Source: Lysinibacillus piscis
Lineage (GTDB): Bacteria > Bacillota > Bacilli > Bacillales_A > Planococcaceae
Reading direction: 5' to 3'
DNA length: 64,000 nucleotides
NCBI RefSeq assembly: GCF_026012395.1
Contig: NZ_BRZA01000003.1
Span: forward strand, 124,001 to 188,000
Each line of letters begins with the position of its first letter. Position 1 is the first letter of the stretch. Of this stretch, positions 50,615-58,584 are shown in pieces. The notes under the pieces are model-generated. The model saw nothing but the letters and a program-made list of their open reading frames with translations. It was not told where the DNA came from and did not search any database. Position numbers and translations under genes: made by a program.

Positions 50615-51925
50615 TTAATCAGATGGGTTACTATCTTCAGTGTGTTCTTTCTGAACATTAACACGATCAATAATTTTCAAAAATGGGAACCATATTGCAA
50701 ATACAATCAACAGATTCACGATTTGTAGTAGGCCTCCCCAAATCGAGTTGGTTGCCATAATACCGTTAATAACAATTGGAACAGTCCATGGAACAGTTAC
50801 GCCTGTAGGTGGTGGCACAATCCCAGCAGCCATTACAAAATATGTAAATGCAGTGGTCACCATTGGTGCAAGAATCCACGGAACAATAATCATCGGATTC
50901 ATCACAATTGGCAGACCGAAGATAATCGGCTCATTGACGTTGAAAAGACCAGGACCAAGACCAAGTTTGGCCACTTGCTTCATTTGGCGACTCTTCATAA
51001 AGAGGAGAATCGCTAGTACTACAGCCAGCGTCATGCCAGTACCACCCATACCCACTGTGTAAATTTCCATAAATGGCTTACTGATGATGTGAGGTACTTC
51101 ACCTGTAGCCGTATAAGAGTTTAAGTTTTCAATCGCCAATGTATTCCAAATTGGGTCCATAACAGAGTTAATTATTATTTGTCCATGAAGACCGAAAAAC
51201 CAAAGGATTTGAATAAAGAAGACTGCAATCAGAGTTGGAACAATACCACTTCCAAGCCCAACTAGCGGTGCCTGCACAAGTGTATAAATAACATCGTGCA
51301 TATTCGTATCAAGCAACTGTGTGACTACAATGTTCAAGACTAAGAAAAATGTAAGTGTAATAAGAGCCGGAATCAGAGCTGAGAAGGATTTAGCTACAGC
51401 TGGAGGTACACCATCCGGCATTTTAATAGTTAACTCACGTTGAACAATTCTCCGATAAATCTCTGCCGAAAGAAAACCCGTGATCATACCAAGGAACATG
51501 CCTTTTGCTCCAAGCCGATCGAGTGACAGCACATTTTGTATTGCTTCCTGTCCTTCTGGCTCAACTATAAATGGCGTCAATACAAGGAACGAAGCTAATG
51601 CAATAACACCGCCGAACACAGCTTCTACCTCATAACTTCGCGATAAATAATAACCAATCCCAAAGACAACAAATAATGTCATAATGCTCATTGTAGCCTG
51701 CGGAGCAACATTTAGAGCGTTTCGAAACACTGCCACAGCATTTTCATCCATAATTTTATTTAAAAATGGCAAATTCATCAAAACAACAGCAATAGATCCG
51801 AAGATTGTCAGCGGAAATGCTAACATAAATGCATCACGTAAAACAGTCAAATAACGATTGTTATTCAATCTCCCTGCAATCGGGATAAGCACTTCACTCA
51901 TTTTATCGAACATACCTTGTTTCAT
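50615..51925 (-). CDS. gmuC: PTS EIIC component for gluco-mannan oligosaccharides (GmuC-like)
   Basis: A 436-aa lactose/cellobiose-family permease: PIAGRLNNNRYLTVLRDAFM, FGLHGQIIINSVMD and LGPGLFNVNEPIIFGLPIVM. About ten transmembrane helices. ATG 51925 is chosen because AAAGGAGCACAG lies just upstream and the protein then starts like its homologues. It is 13 bp after gmuA. It is similar to, but distinct from, the CelB protein of this window. Confidence 0.9.
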   Translation of the reverse strand: MKQGMFDKMSEVLIPIAGRLNNNRYLTVLRDAFMLAFPLTIFGSIAVVLMNLPFLNKIMDENAVAVFRNALNVAPQATMSIMTLFVVFGIGYYLSRSYEVEAVFGGVIALASFLVLTPFIVEPEGQEAIQNVLSLDRLGAKGMFLGMITGFLSAEIYRRIVQRELTIKMPDGVPPAVAKSFSALIPALITLTFFLVLNIVVTQLLDTNMHDVIYTLVQAPLVGLGSGIVPTLIAVFFIQILWFFGLHGQIIINSVMDPIWNTLAIENLNSYTATGEVPHIISKPFMEIYTVGMGGTGMTLAVVLAILLFMKSRQMKQVAKLGLGPGLFNVNEPIIFGLPIVMNPMIIVPWILAPMVTTAFTYFVMAAGIVPPPTGVTVPWTVPIVINGIMATNSIWGGLLQIVNLLIVFAIWFPFLKIIDRVNVQKEHTEDSNPSD

Positions 51926-51938
51926 AATCTGTGCTCCT

Positions 51939-52271
51939 TTATAATTTTTTTTCTTTAAAGAGGGCAATTAATTCAGTGACCAATTCTTTCATTGTTAACG
52001 TTGACATAAGATGATCCTCTGAATGCATTAATAGAAGAGAAAATTCATTTTTTTCTCCAGCTGCTTCTTTTTGAATCATTTGAAAATGAATACCATGCGA
52101 CTGATTCAAATCTTCTTCTGCTTCCTTCAGCAGTTGTTCTGTCTCTTCTACATTTCCTTCTCTGTACGCTCGCAGTGATTGAATAATTTTACTTCTCGCG
52201 TTACCACTATGCAAAATTAGCTGAAAACTAACTTGCTCGGGTGTTAATTCATCTACATTAAAATCTATCAT
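51939..52271 (-). CDS. gmuA: PTS EIIA component (GmuA-like)
   Basis: A 110-aa helical EIIA of the lactose/cellobiose type with FQLILHSGNARSKIIQSLRA and phospho-His in LLLMHSEDHLMST. It takes phosphate from HPr and gives it to GmuB. It begins a transcript of its own, with promoter, operator-like palindrome and cre site directly upstream. In B. subtilis gmuA directly follows gmuB; here an IS110 remnant and gmuR intervene. Confidence 0.9.
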   Translation of the reverse strand: MIDFNVDELTPEQVSFQLILHSGNARSKIIQSLRAYREGNVEETEQLLKEAEEDLNQSHGIHFQMIQKEAAGEKNEFSLLLMHSEDHLMSTLTMKELVTELIALFKEKKL

Positions 52272-52303
52272 CTTCTCATCCCTTCCTAATTGAATGCCTT
52301 GTC

Positions 52304-52372
52304 AGATACCGCTTACAATTAATATTATAGACATTTTATTTTAAATGTCTAGTCATTTAAAATAAAATGTCT
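52304..52372 (-). promoter_or_regulatory. Promoter, operator palindrome and cre site of gmuA-C-D
   Basis: On the minus strand TAGACA (plus 52346-52351) and TATAAT (52324-52329) are 16 bp apart. The promoter is covered by an almost perfect 19-bp inverted repeat (52329-52347 and 52354-52372, 6 bp between) centred on TCTAGT, a likely GmuR operator. A cre-like TGTAAGCGGTATCT (52304-52317) lies just downstream of the start, suggesting CcpA roadblock repression. Confidence 0.65.
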
Positions 52373-52560
52373 TTATATTTTTTATTATATGAATAATCTT
52401 ACTATAGCTACCTTGACCATAAAAAAAATAGAACACCTCACACCTTTATATAAATCAGCTTAGTATGTTATATCCAAAGAAATCGTGTAAAAGTAAATGG
52501 AATTACCAAGGTTCTGTGAAGATTTCTATGTTGTCACTGAAGGGAATGAGAGGAAATAAA

Positions 52561-52760
52561 ATGAAAGATGTTGTAGCATTTGATGTCAATAAAGGTAAAA
52601 GTACAGGAATCGTTTATAATCCATACAAGTATGAATTTCGATACTTTACTTAGACGCTTATAAGCTAGTCATACAAAGAGATAATCAAACAACTGGTGTT
52701 TATTTAAAAGCGTTAGAACACTTGTTATGTGATTGTAGACCAAATGAAGATGACGGATGA
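52561..52760 (+). pseudogene. IS110-family transposase remnant
   Basis: From 52561 the frame reads MKDVVAFDVNKGKSTGIVYN, the typical start of IS110-family transposases (the D of FDV is catalytic). After a stop and frame change it continues as YKLVIQRDN and TTGVYLKALEHLL, matching the TGVY region of the same family. The rest, including the C-terminal Ser domain, is absent, and no terminal repeats were seen. It lies between gmuA and gmuR on the opposite strand. Confidence 0.6.
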
Positions 52761-52768
52761 AACAACAA

Positions 52769-52798
52769 AACCGCCCATATCAATTATCCTGGGCGGTT
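52769..52798 (-). terminator. Terminator of gmuB-gmuR
   Basis: AACCGCCC and GGGCGGTT form an 8-bp stem, 14-nt loop; on the minus strand TTTTGTTGTTT follows. Confidence 0.75.
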
Positions 52799-52806
52799 CT
52801 TGCTGG

Positions 52807-53532
52807 TTATTTCCTAATAGTCACTAAATTAAATTCAAAGCGATCATAACGATGACGTGAAAATGAATATTCAAACGGAATACCAGTATCTAAATACGCA
52901 ACTTGTTCAACTTCAATGATTGGATCATCTGATGTACAATGCAGGTATTGTTCATCCTGCTTATTTGGCTTGTCAGCTCGAATTTTTTTGTGTGCACCGC
53001 CAATACACAAACCCAATTCATTTGAAATAAATCCATAAACAGACAACTTAAGTACTTTTTCCGTTAAACGCGGAATAATATGAACAGGCATAAATGTATG
53101 TTCAATGACATAGGGACTTCCATCTACATATCGTACACGAATAATATCGTATATTGGACTGTTAGACTCAATAGCTAGATGTTCTTGAATCACTTTGGTT
53201 GGAAATTTAACGTGAAATTGAATAACGTCACTTGTCAGCTCTTGCGAACCAATTAGTTTAGTCAAGCCAATATTTTGTGTATCCACAACATTCACTCGGT
53301 TCGCTTGAATAGCAGACTTTATAATGAAGGTCCCATGTCCACGCTTACGAAACAGGAGTCCTTCGTCTACAAGCAAATCGAGTGCTCTCTTCATTGTCAT
53401 ACGACTACACTCAAATTCTAAAGCAAGTGTCAGTTCATCTGGGATAGGACCCTCTTGCGTGTATTCATCTTCTTGTATACGTCGTTTTATTTCTTCTGAA
53501 ATAGACTTGTATTTACTAATTGTTTTTGTCAC
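52807..53532 (-). CDS. gmuR: GntR/HutC-type repressor GmuR
   Basis: A 241-aa regulator with GntR winged helix (FECSRMTMKRALDLLVDEGL, FRKRGHGTFII) and UTRA domain (DIIRVRYVDGSPYVIEHTFM, GGAHKKIRADKPNKQDEQYL, FEYSFSRHRYDRFEF). GmuR represses the B. subtilis gmu operon and is released by phosphorylated gluco-mannan products. It starts with GTG overlapping the TGA of gmuB (GTGA), so translation is coupled. A close paralogue lies at 45645-46364. Confidence 0.9.
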   Translation of the reverse strand: MTKTISKYKSISEEIKRRIQEDEYTQEGPIPDELTLALEFECSRMTMKRALDLLVDEGLLFRKRGHGTFIIKSAIQANRVNVVDTQNIGLTKLIGSQELTSDVIQFHVKFPTKVIQEHLAIESNSPIYDIIRVRYVDGSPYVIEHTFMPVHIIPRLTEKVLKLSVYGFISNELGLCIGGAHKKIRADKPNKQDEQYLHCTSDDPIIEVEQVAYLDTGIPFEYSFSRHRYDRFEFNLVTIRK

Positions 53533-53843
53533 TTATTTATTAAACTAACAGCCTGTTCAAATGCTTTTTTCCCATCCGCCATTCCATAAGCCATCATGTC
53601 AATAACGTCCACTTGAATTTCATACTTTTCTGCTTCTTTTTGAAGATCTTTTTTCAAAAAGCTCATTTGAGGACCAATTAAGACTACATCCGCATTTGCC
53701 ATTTCTTTTTTAGCTTGATCTTGGCCTACAGCCCAGATTTTCGCTTCTTCCCCAATTGAATCTGCGTATTTTTCCATTTTTGTAACTAACAGACTTGTAG
53801 ACATTCCTGAACTGCACGCTAATAAAATTTTCTTCATTTTCAT
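53529..53843 (-). CDS. gmuB: PTS EIIB component (GmuB-like)
   Basis: A 104-aa EIIB with the phospho-Cys in LLACSSGMSTSLL and the family pattern DVVLIGPQMSFLKKDL. It phosphorylates sugars at GmuC. Two starts are possible (53843 or two codons later); AAGGAG lies 4 or 10 nt upstream. It is the first gene of a two-gene unit with gmuR, with its own promoter and cre site. Confidence 0.9.
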   Translation of the reverse strand: MKMKKILLACSSGMSTSLLVTKMEKYADSIGEEAKIWAVGQDQAKKEMANADVVLIGPQMSFLKKDLQKEAEKYEIQVDVIDMMAYGMADGKKAFEQAVSLINK

Positions 53844-53863
53844 TAAGCTCCTTTAGTTCTTAG

Positions 53864-53936
53864 TGCTAACGCTTACATTAATATTATAATACCAACAATA
53901 ATTTGTCTATACTTTTAAAAACAAAAAACTAGACAA
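53864..53936 (-). promoter_or_regulatory. Promoter, operator-like repeat and cre site of gmuB-gmuR
   Basis: On the minus strand TAGACA (plus 53904-53909) and TATAAT (53883-53888) are 15 bp apart. TTGTCTA and TAGACAA (53903-53909 and 53930-53936) form an inverted repeat that shares its core with the gmuA operator. A cre-like TGTAAGCGTTAGCA lies at 53864-53877. The arrangement mirrors that of gmuA. Confidence 0.6.
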
Positions 53937-54066
53937 TTAAAAAAATAAAATTCTTTTTCAATCCTCTTTTTTATCATTTCCCATCAAAAGACTCCCACTT
54001 CAAGGTATGTGTAGAGGAAAGCTCAATGCCTAAGTAACTGCATCTTTCTAAAAGAGTAATAAAAAA

Positions 54067-54096
54067 AGTGAAATCGGTGATGCGATTTCACCTTTT
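54067..54096 (-). terminator. Terminator of the GH5 mannanase gene
   Basis: GTGAAATCG (54068-54076) and CGATTTCAC (54083-54091) form a 9-bp stem with A-rich left and T-rich right flanks, so it could end transcripts in either direction. The rest of the 306-bp gap is AT-rich without a gene. Confidence 0.75.
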
Positions 54097-54149
54097 TCAC
54101 TTTCTCTTAAAACTATTGATATCTCATTCTCTCACTTTTTTTAATGAAG

Positions 54150-55601
54150 TTATTGAACTGTGACATTATCAACGTATACAGCGGTTTGACCACTACTGTT
54201 GGAAGAACCCACAAACTGAATACCAATTTCTTTTATGTCACTTACATTTGGGATAGACGAAAAATTCAAGGTTAAGATAGTTCCTGAAGAGTTGATTTTC
54301 TGGCTACCACCATCAAACCATACCCAATTTGATCCGGCTTTTACATATAATTTAGCACTAATCCCATCCCCAATATTCCCCCAACCTGCATGTTTTACTG
54401 TTGCTTTTAATTGTGACTTCCCACTGAAATTTTGGTTTTGGCTTATATATAAATAATGCTGAGAATGAGTGTTTAATTGAACATCTGCTTTTAATGAATG
54501 GCTACCATCTGCTGCCCATTCGTTTGTTGACCAAGGTCCTCCTGCTACGTTTCCTCCAGCCCAATTTTGCGTTCCAATTTCAAAATTGTAAAGCATACTG
54601 TCAGTTCCTTCAGGATTTGTTTCTCCAAATACAGGGTTTATTATAGAAGTAGCTTTTAAACCATTAGCTCCATGAACTACCGTATTTCCCCACTCAGTCA
54701 AACTGTTCCCAGACCAATCATTTGATAAGTCTAAATAAGCCCACTCTGGACCATTTCCCTTCCAAGACCATGCAAGCCAGCCCACATTTTTTTGTTGGGA
54801 ATAGCTCATTATAGTAGCCTCATCTACATCTCCATTTGTATGCTTCTGCCCAAATTCTCCAATGATTAAAGCAAGATCTTGGTTTAATACACCGTCAATA
54901 TTTGCTTTGACAGTAGCAGCATCTCCCCCAGCATATTCGTACATATGAATGGAAAACATTGTGTTTTTAAGTGTGTCAGCATTGAAGACTTCTTTCCCGT
55001 AATTATGAATGGACGCAGGATATTGCCCCCAGCCAGCAGAATCCACGATTAATGTATGGTTTAAACCTGCATTTCTTAATTTAGGAATAACCTGTTTGTA
55101 TCCACTTGCCCAATCAGCACCATTCCATGTACCATACCACTCATTCGCAACATTAATCAGTACTCTATCTTCTTTTCCAATAAGAGCATCTTTGATACTA
55201 ATCCAATAATCTGCTGCACTGTTTAATGAATGAATATCATCTTTACCCGTAGCATCGTGCACTTCCAAAATAGCAATCAGTTTGTTTTTCTCAGCTAGTG
55301 ATAATAAATTCCTTACAGTCTCAATACTATCTTTTGTATATTGGCTTCCATCTGATAGCACAATTCGAATAGTATTAGCCCCAGTCTCAGCAATTGCAGG
55401 TATAGCTTCTGCTGAGTCACTTTTAAACCATGAGTGTCCATGATTAATCCCTCTAATCACGAAAGGCTTACCCGCTACATCATAAAGTGTATTCCCACTT
55501 ACATGAAAACCGTTCGTAGCACTCGCAGATGGTGAAGTCATCATATACACTGAAAAACAAAGCACAAAGACAAAGAATGAACAAATTATTTTTTTAATCA
55601 T
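54150..55601 (-). CDS. Secreted GH5 endo-beta-1,4-mannanase with C-terminal binding module
   Basis: A 483-aa protein with a signal peptide (about residues 1-28, ending SASA), a GH5 catalytic domain (about 30-320) and a beta-sandwich module (about 335-483). Acid/base Glu lies in LINVANEWYG and nucleophile Glu in LIIGEFGQK; NGFHVSGNTLYDVAGKPFVI is typical of GH5 subfamily 8 bacillar mannanases. The C-terminal module (LYNFEIGTQNWAGGN onward) matches the mannan-binding module of alkaliphilic Bacillus mannanases. It cuts mannan or glucomannan outside the cell. B. subtilis GmuG is GH26, so this is a non-orthologous replacement. Confidence 0.92.
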   Translation of the reverse strand: MIKKIICSFFVFVLCFSVYMMTSPSASATNGFHVSGNTLYDVAGKPFVIRGINHGHSWFKSDSAEAIPAIAETGANTIRIVLSDGSQYTKDSIETVRNLLSLAEKNKLIAILEVHDATGKDDIHSLNSAADYWISIKDALIGKEDRVLINVANEWYGTWNGADWASGYKQVIPKLRNAGLNHTLIVDSAGWGQYPASIHNYGKEVFNADTLKNTMFSIHMYEYAGGDAATVKANIDGVLNQDLALIIGEFGQKHTNGDVDEATIMSYSQQKNVGWLAWSWKGNGPEWAYLDLSNDWSGNSLTEWGNTVVHGANGLKATSIINPVFGETNPEGTDSMLYNFEIGTQNWAGGNVAGGPWSTNEWAADGSHSLKADVQLNTHSQHYLYISQNQNFSGKSQLKATVKHAGWGNIGDGISAKLYVKAGSNWVWFDGGSQKINSSGTILTLNFSSIPNVSDIKEIGIQFVGSSNSSGQTAVYVDNVTVQ

Positions 55602-55771
55602 TTTCCCTACACTCCTCTTGATTCATTTTTCCAAACATCTTCTAGACTGCTGTTCACCTCCTTTTATAGATTTCGATGAATACACTTTGCTATGTGATGT
55701 TTATGACGATGTACCATTCCAGTGTAAAAACAACAGCAAAATACCTTGAAGAATGATTTAAGTAAATCTTT
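55602..55771. other. Gap between mannanase and CE7 esterase genes
   Basis: About 170 bp, AT-rich, no gene seen. It must hold the promoter of the mannanase gene (minus strand); CACCTCC at 55656 and ACTCCTCTTG at 55611 are the ribosome-binding-site complements. Confidence 0.3.
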
Positions 55772-56734
55772 TTATAACTGTTTCATTTGTTCAAACATCC
55801 TGTCCGCCATCCCTGGCAGATGTTCATGACCGTATTCATAAAAAATAATCATCTCTTTGTGAGAAGAAATTTTGTTGTAAGTTGCAAATTGAGTAGATGG
55901 TGGGCAAATTAAGTCCTTCATAGCAAGTGCCCATTGGACATTTCCTTTAATACGGGTAGCAAGATATTGAATATCAATGTAGCCGAGCCGTTCGAATACC
56001 TCTTCTTCCCGTTCATGATTAGGGTCACGTGTTTTGAAATAGGCAGCGATTTCTTCATAAGCTGTGCTTTGAATATCCATGTCTTCCCATACACGCCGAT
56101 AATCACTTAAAAACGGATAAACTGTAGCCACCTCTTTTACTTCAGGCACTAGTGCTGCACATGCAACTGCGAGCGCCCCCCCTTGTGATATCCCCCAAAC
56201 GCCGATACGTTCTGGGTCAATATGATCCATAGATTGCAACACTCGTACCGATTTAACAGTATCTAAAAATACATGTCGGAAGTATAGATTGTTTGGATTT
56301 GGATCTTCAATGCCCCGAATCACGTGCCCTCGCAACGTCGGCCCCTTCACTTGAAGCGTGTCTTCTGACAGCCCACCTTGTCCTCGGCAGTCCATCGCCA
56401 GCACTGTAATTCCCTGCGCAGCATAAGCAAGCTTATCCAGCCAATCACCACTGTCTACTGAGTACCCATGAAACATAACAAGACCTGGTGATTCTTGTTT
56501 TACTTCTTTTGGTTGTACAAATTTGGCATGAATACGTGCACCGCCAGTTCCTGTAAAATAAAGATGGAAACAGTCCGCAAAATCAGATTCAACAGCCGCC
56601 GGAACCAGTTCGTAATCTTCTGGCAAGCTCGTCACTTCTTTCAGTCCCTCTTCCCAGTACACATCAAAATCTTTAGGCCGCACGCTTTTCCCTTGATACT
56701 TTTTCAATTGATATAATGGCATGTCAATGTGCAA
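55772..56734 (-). CDS. CE7-family acetyl esterase (acetylxylan esterase/cephalosporin-C deacetylase type)
   Basis: A 320-aa alpha/beta hydrolase of carbohydrate esterase family 7. The catalytic Ser lies in GVWGISQGGALAVA (about residue 184), the oxyanion Tyr in FHGYSVDSGDW, RGQGG (CE7 signature) is present, and the catalytic His is in EYGHEHLPG near the end. Length matches B. subtilis Cah (318 aa). There is no signal peptide, so it removes acetyl groups from imported oligosaccharides. It starts with TTG behind AGAGGA and is 3 bp after the GH113 gene. Confidence 0.9.
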   Translation of the reverse strand: MHIDMPLYQLKKYQGKSVRPKDFDVYWEEGLKEVTSLPEDYELVPAAVESDFADCFHLYFTGTGGARIHAKFVQPKEVKQESPGLVMFHGYSVDSGDWLDKLAYAAQGITVLAMDCRGQGGLSEDTLQVKGPTLRGHVIRGIEDPNPNNLYFRHVFLDTVKSVRVLQSMDHIDPERIGVWGISQGGALAVACAALVPEVKEVATVYPFLSDYRRVWEDMDIQSTAYEEIAAYFKTRDPNHEREEEVFERLGYIDIQYLATRIKGNVQWALAMKDLICPPSTQFATYNKISSHKEMIIFYEYGHEHLPGMADRMFEQMKQL

Positions 56735-56737
56735 GGT

Positions 56738-57673
56738 TTATTCCTCTTTTCTTTTGTAGTAATCAGCAATGACTTTTTCCGCTGGTTTGCCAAATACGTC
56801 ATAACCATCTTCCTGTAAGGCATCTATTTCTGAATAAAGAATGGTCCTCCAGTCCCAAAGGCCGAATCCTTTCACCCATGGACGCTTTTCGCACGCAGCA
56901 AACATCGCCCGATAAAAATCCGCCTGCTCGTCTACGTTTATCTCTCCTTCGTGTGACCAATCGTTTGGCACAAGTGAAGAGCCTGTGCGCGCTGGGCATC
57001 CAGCTTCTGCAAAGAAAAAAGGCTTTTGGAAAGGCTCAATAATAGTTTCAATCCGGTCAAGTTGATTGTCCCAGTCATGGATTGGATAGTAGCCGCTAGA
57101 AGAAATCACATCAACCGCATCCCACCACTTTACGTTCCCCTCCTGATACTTGTCCGTATTGTAAGTAACTGCTCCACTGTATACTTTCCTTATCTCATCA
57201 ATCAGACGGCGCCATTCTTGCTCTCGACGTTCAGTCTGTACCATTTCACATCCCGCAATATGCATCACACAACCCGTTTGCTCGGCAAGCTTTGCATAAT
57301 GGAGTTGATAGGCTGTATAAGAAGTAAACCAGTCACCCCATTTAGGCTCACACGGAACATCTAAATCAAAGAAATTGATATGCGCACGCCATGTCCCATC
57401 TTTAACATTTACTGTCGGCTTCATTATGACATGAAGACCCAATGACTGTGCATAAGCTATCCATTCTATCAATTCCTCATCCGAAGGCATATGGTCTCCC
57501 ACAAAGTCAATATATGTTGATTGTGCTGTATCCTGGAGAGCAGCAAGCGCTAGAATAACGTACGTACTGTTCGTGCGCTTTTTCATTAAGCTCAGCGACC
57601 TTTTTGATTCTTCTTTTAAAAATGTTCCTTTCCCACTCATCCAGCCAAATGTAAACCCTTTAATAAAATCCAT
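56738..57673 (-). CDS. GH113 beta-mannanase/mannosidase-like glycosidase
   Basis: A 311-aa cytoplasmic TIM-barrel enzyme of family GH113, which contains Alicyclobacillus ManA-type beta-1,4-mannanases. KGFTFGWMSGKGTF at the start, HIAGCEMVQTE (acid/base Glu) and FFFAEAGCPAR (nucleophile Glu) fit the family. No signal peptide, so it likely degrades imported manno-oligosaccharides. ATG 57673 follows GAGGTGATAGAG. It forms an operon with the CE7 and SGNH esterase genes. Confidence 0.85.
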   Translation of the reverse strand: MDFIKGFTFGWMSGKGTFLKEESKRSLSLMKKRTNSTYVILALAALQDTAQSTYIDFVGDHMPSDEELIEWIAYAQSLGLHVIMKPTVNVKDGTWRAHINFFDLDVPCEPKWGDWFTSYTAYQLHYAKLAEQTGCVMHIAGCEMVQTERREQEWRRLIDEIRKVYSGAVTYNTDKYQEGNVKWWDAVDVISSSGYYPIHDWDNQLDRIETIIEPFQKPFFFAEAGCPARTGSSLVPNDWSHEGEINVDEQADFYRAMFAACEKRPWVKGFGLWDWRTILYSEIDALQEDGYDVFGKPAEKVIADYYKRKEE

Positions 57674-57707
57674 CTCTATCACCTCAAGTAAATTTTTTCT
57701 TTACCAA

Positions 57708-58289
57708 TCACTTACTTCTCCAAATGTGAAGCCATGTGTCTGCGATGAGGCGATTCCCATTATCATTCATATGTACACCATCGATTGTGAATGGTCCTTT
57801 TCCATCCTTAATCGCTTCAATAAAGACTTCATGAAGGTTCACATGATACGCATTGTATTGTTTCGCCAATTCCCCTACCATCTTTGCATACGCTTTCAAA
57901 ATCTGGTTGCCAACTGAATCAATTTTTTCTCCAATTATGGTCGGTTCCATTAAAACGAATTTTGCATTTGTTTGAGATAACAAACGCTCATATATAGAGC
58001 AGAACATCAGGATATCCACTTGCTCTTTTTCTGGATGATCAATTTGACGCCAGACATCATTAATCCCGATAGAAATTGAGACAATATCTGGCTGTTCAGA
58101 CAAAACATCTTCTTTCCAACGATTAAGCAAATCAGTAATCCGATTGCCACCCACTCCTTTATTTATGACATGAAAGCCTTCTTTCTGAAGTTCTTCTGAC
58201 ACATAGTAAACATATCCACTTCCAATAGGGTTTTCATCATGACGACCCCATTCAGTAATACTGTCGCCGATAAACAAGATTTTTGTCAT
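57708..58289 (-). CDS. SGNH/GDSL hydrolase, probable carbohydrate deacetylase
   Basis: A 193-aa SGNH hydrolase: block I ILFIGDSITEWGR (Ser10), block II GVGGNRITDLL (Gly), block III SISIGINDVWR (Asn) and block V FTIDGVHMNDNG (Asp and His). No signal peptide. Cytoplasmic SGNH esterases in polysaccharide loci deacetylate oligosaccharides; here it heads the operon SGNH-GH113-CE7 for acetylated mannan. The ATG follows AGGAGGAGCTACT. Confidence 0.88.
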   Translation of the reverse strand: MTKILFIGDSITEWGRHDENPIGSGYVYYVSEELQKEGFHVINKGVGGNRITDLLNRWKEDVLSEQPDIVSISIGINDVWRQIDHPEKEQVDILMFCSIYERLLSQTNAKFVLMEPTIIGEKIDSVGNQILKAYAKMVGELAKQYNAYHVNLHEVFIEAIKDGKGPFTIDGVHMNDNGNRLIADTWLHIWRSK

Positions 58290-58584
58290 AGTAGCTCCTC
58301 CTTCTATAAATGTGGATTTTCCATTTAAAATTCATCAGATAGATTCTCCATACAAGTCAATTTTTCTATGGAATTCAAGCCACGCATGAGAAAATGTCTT
58401 TCGTCTCAATATCTAGAAAATTTCTCTAAAGGAAATATTCCTTTATTAAAAGGTACTTCAATATTAAACTAATCGTTAACTTAAATCAATGTTTTATAGA
58501 AACAAAAAATTAAGTAATTAAGTATACATTTATTACTTCACCTTTTATAATAAAGTCATTATACATGGAAAGGATTTGTTTTTA
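58290..58584. other. Divergent promoter region of the SGNH and alpha-galactosidase genes
   Basis: No gene. On the plus strand TATACA (58523-58528) and TATAAT (58546-58551) are 17 bp apart, a probable promoter for the alpha-galactosidase. The minus-strand promoter for the esterase operon could not be fixed, and no clear cre site was seen. Confidence 0.5.
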
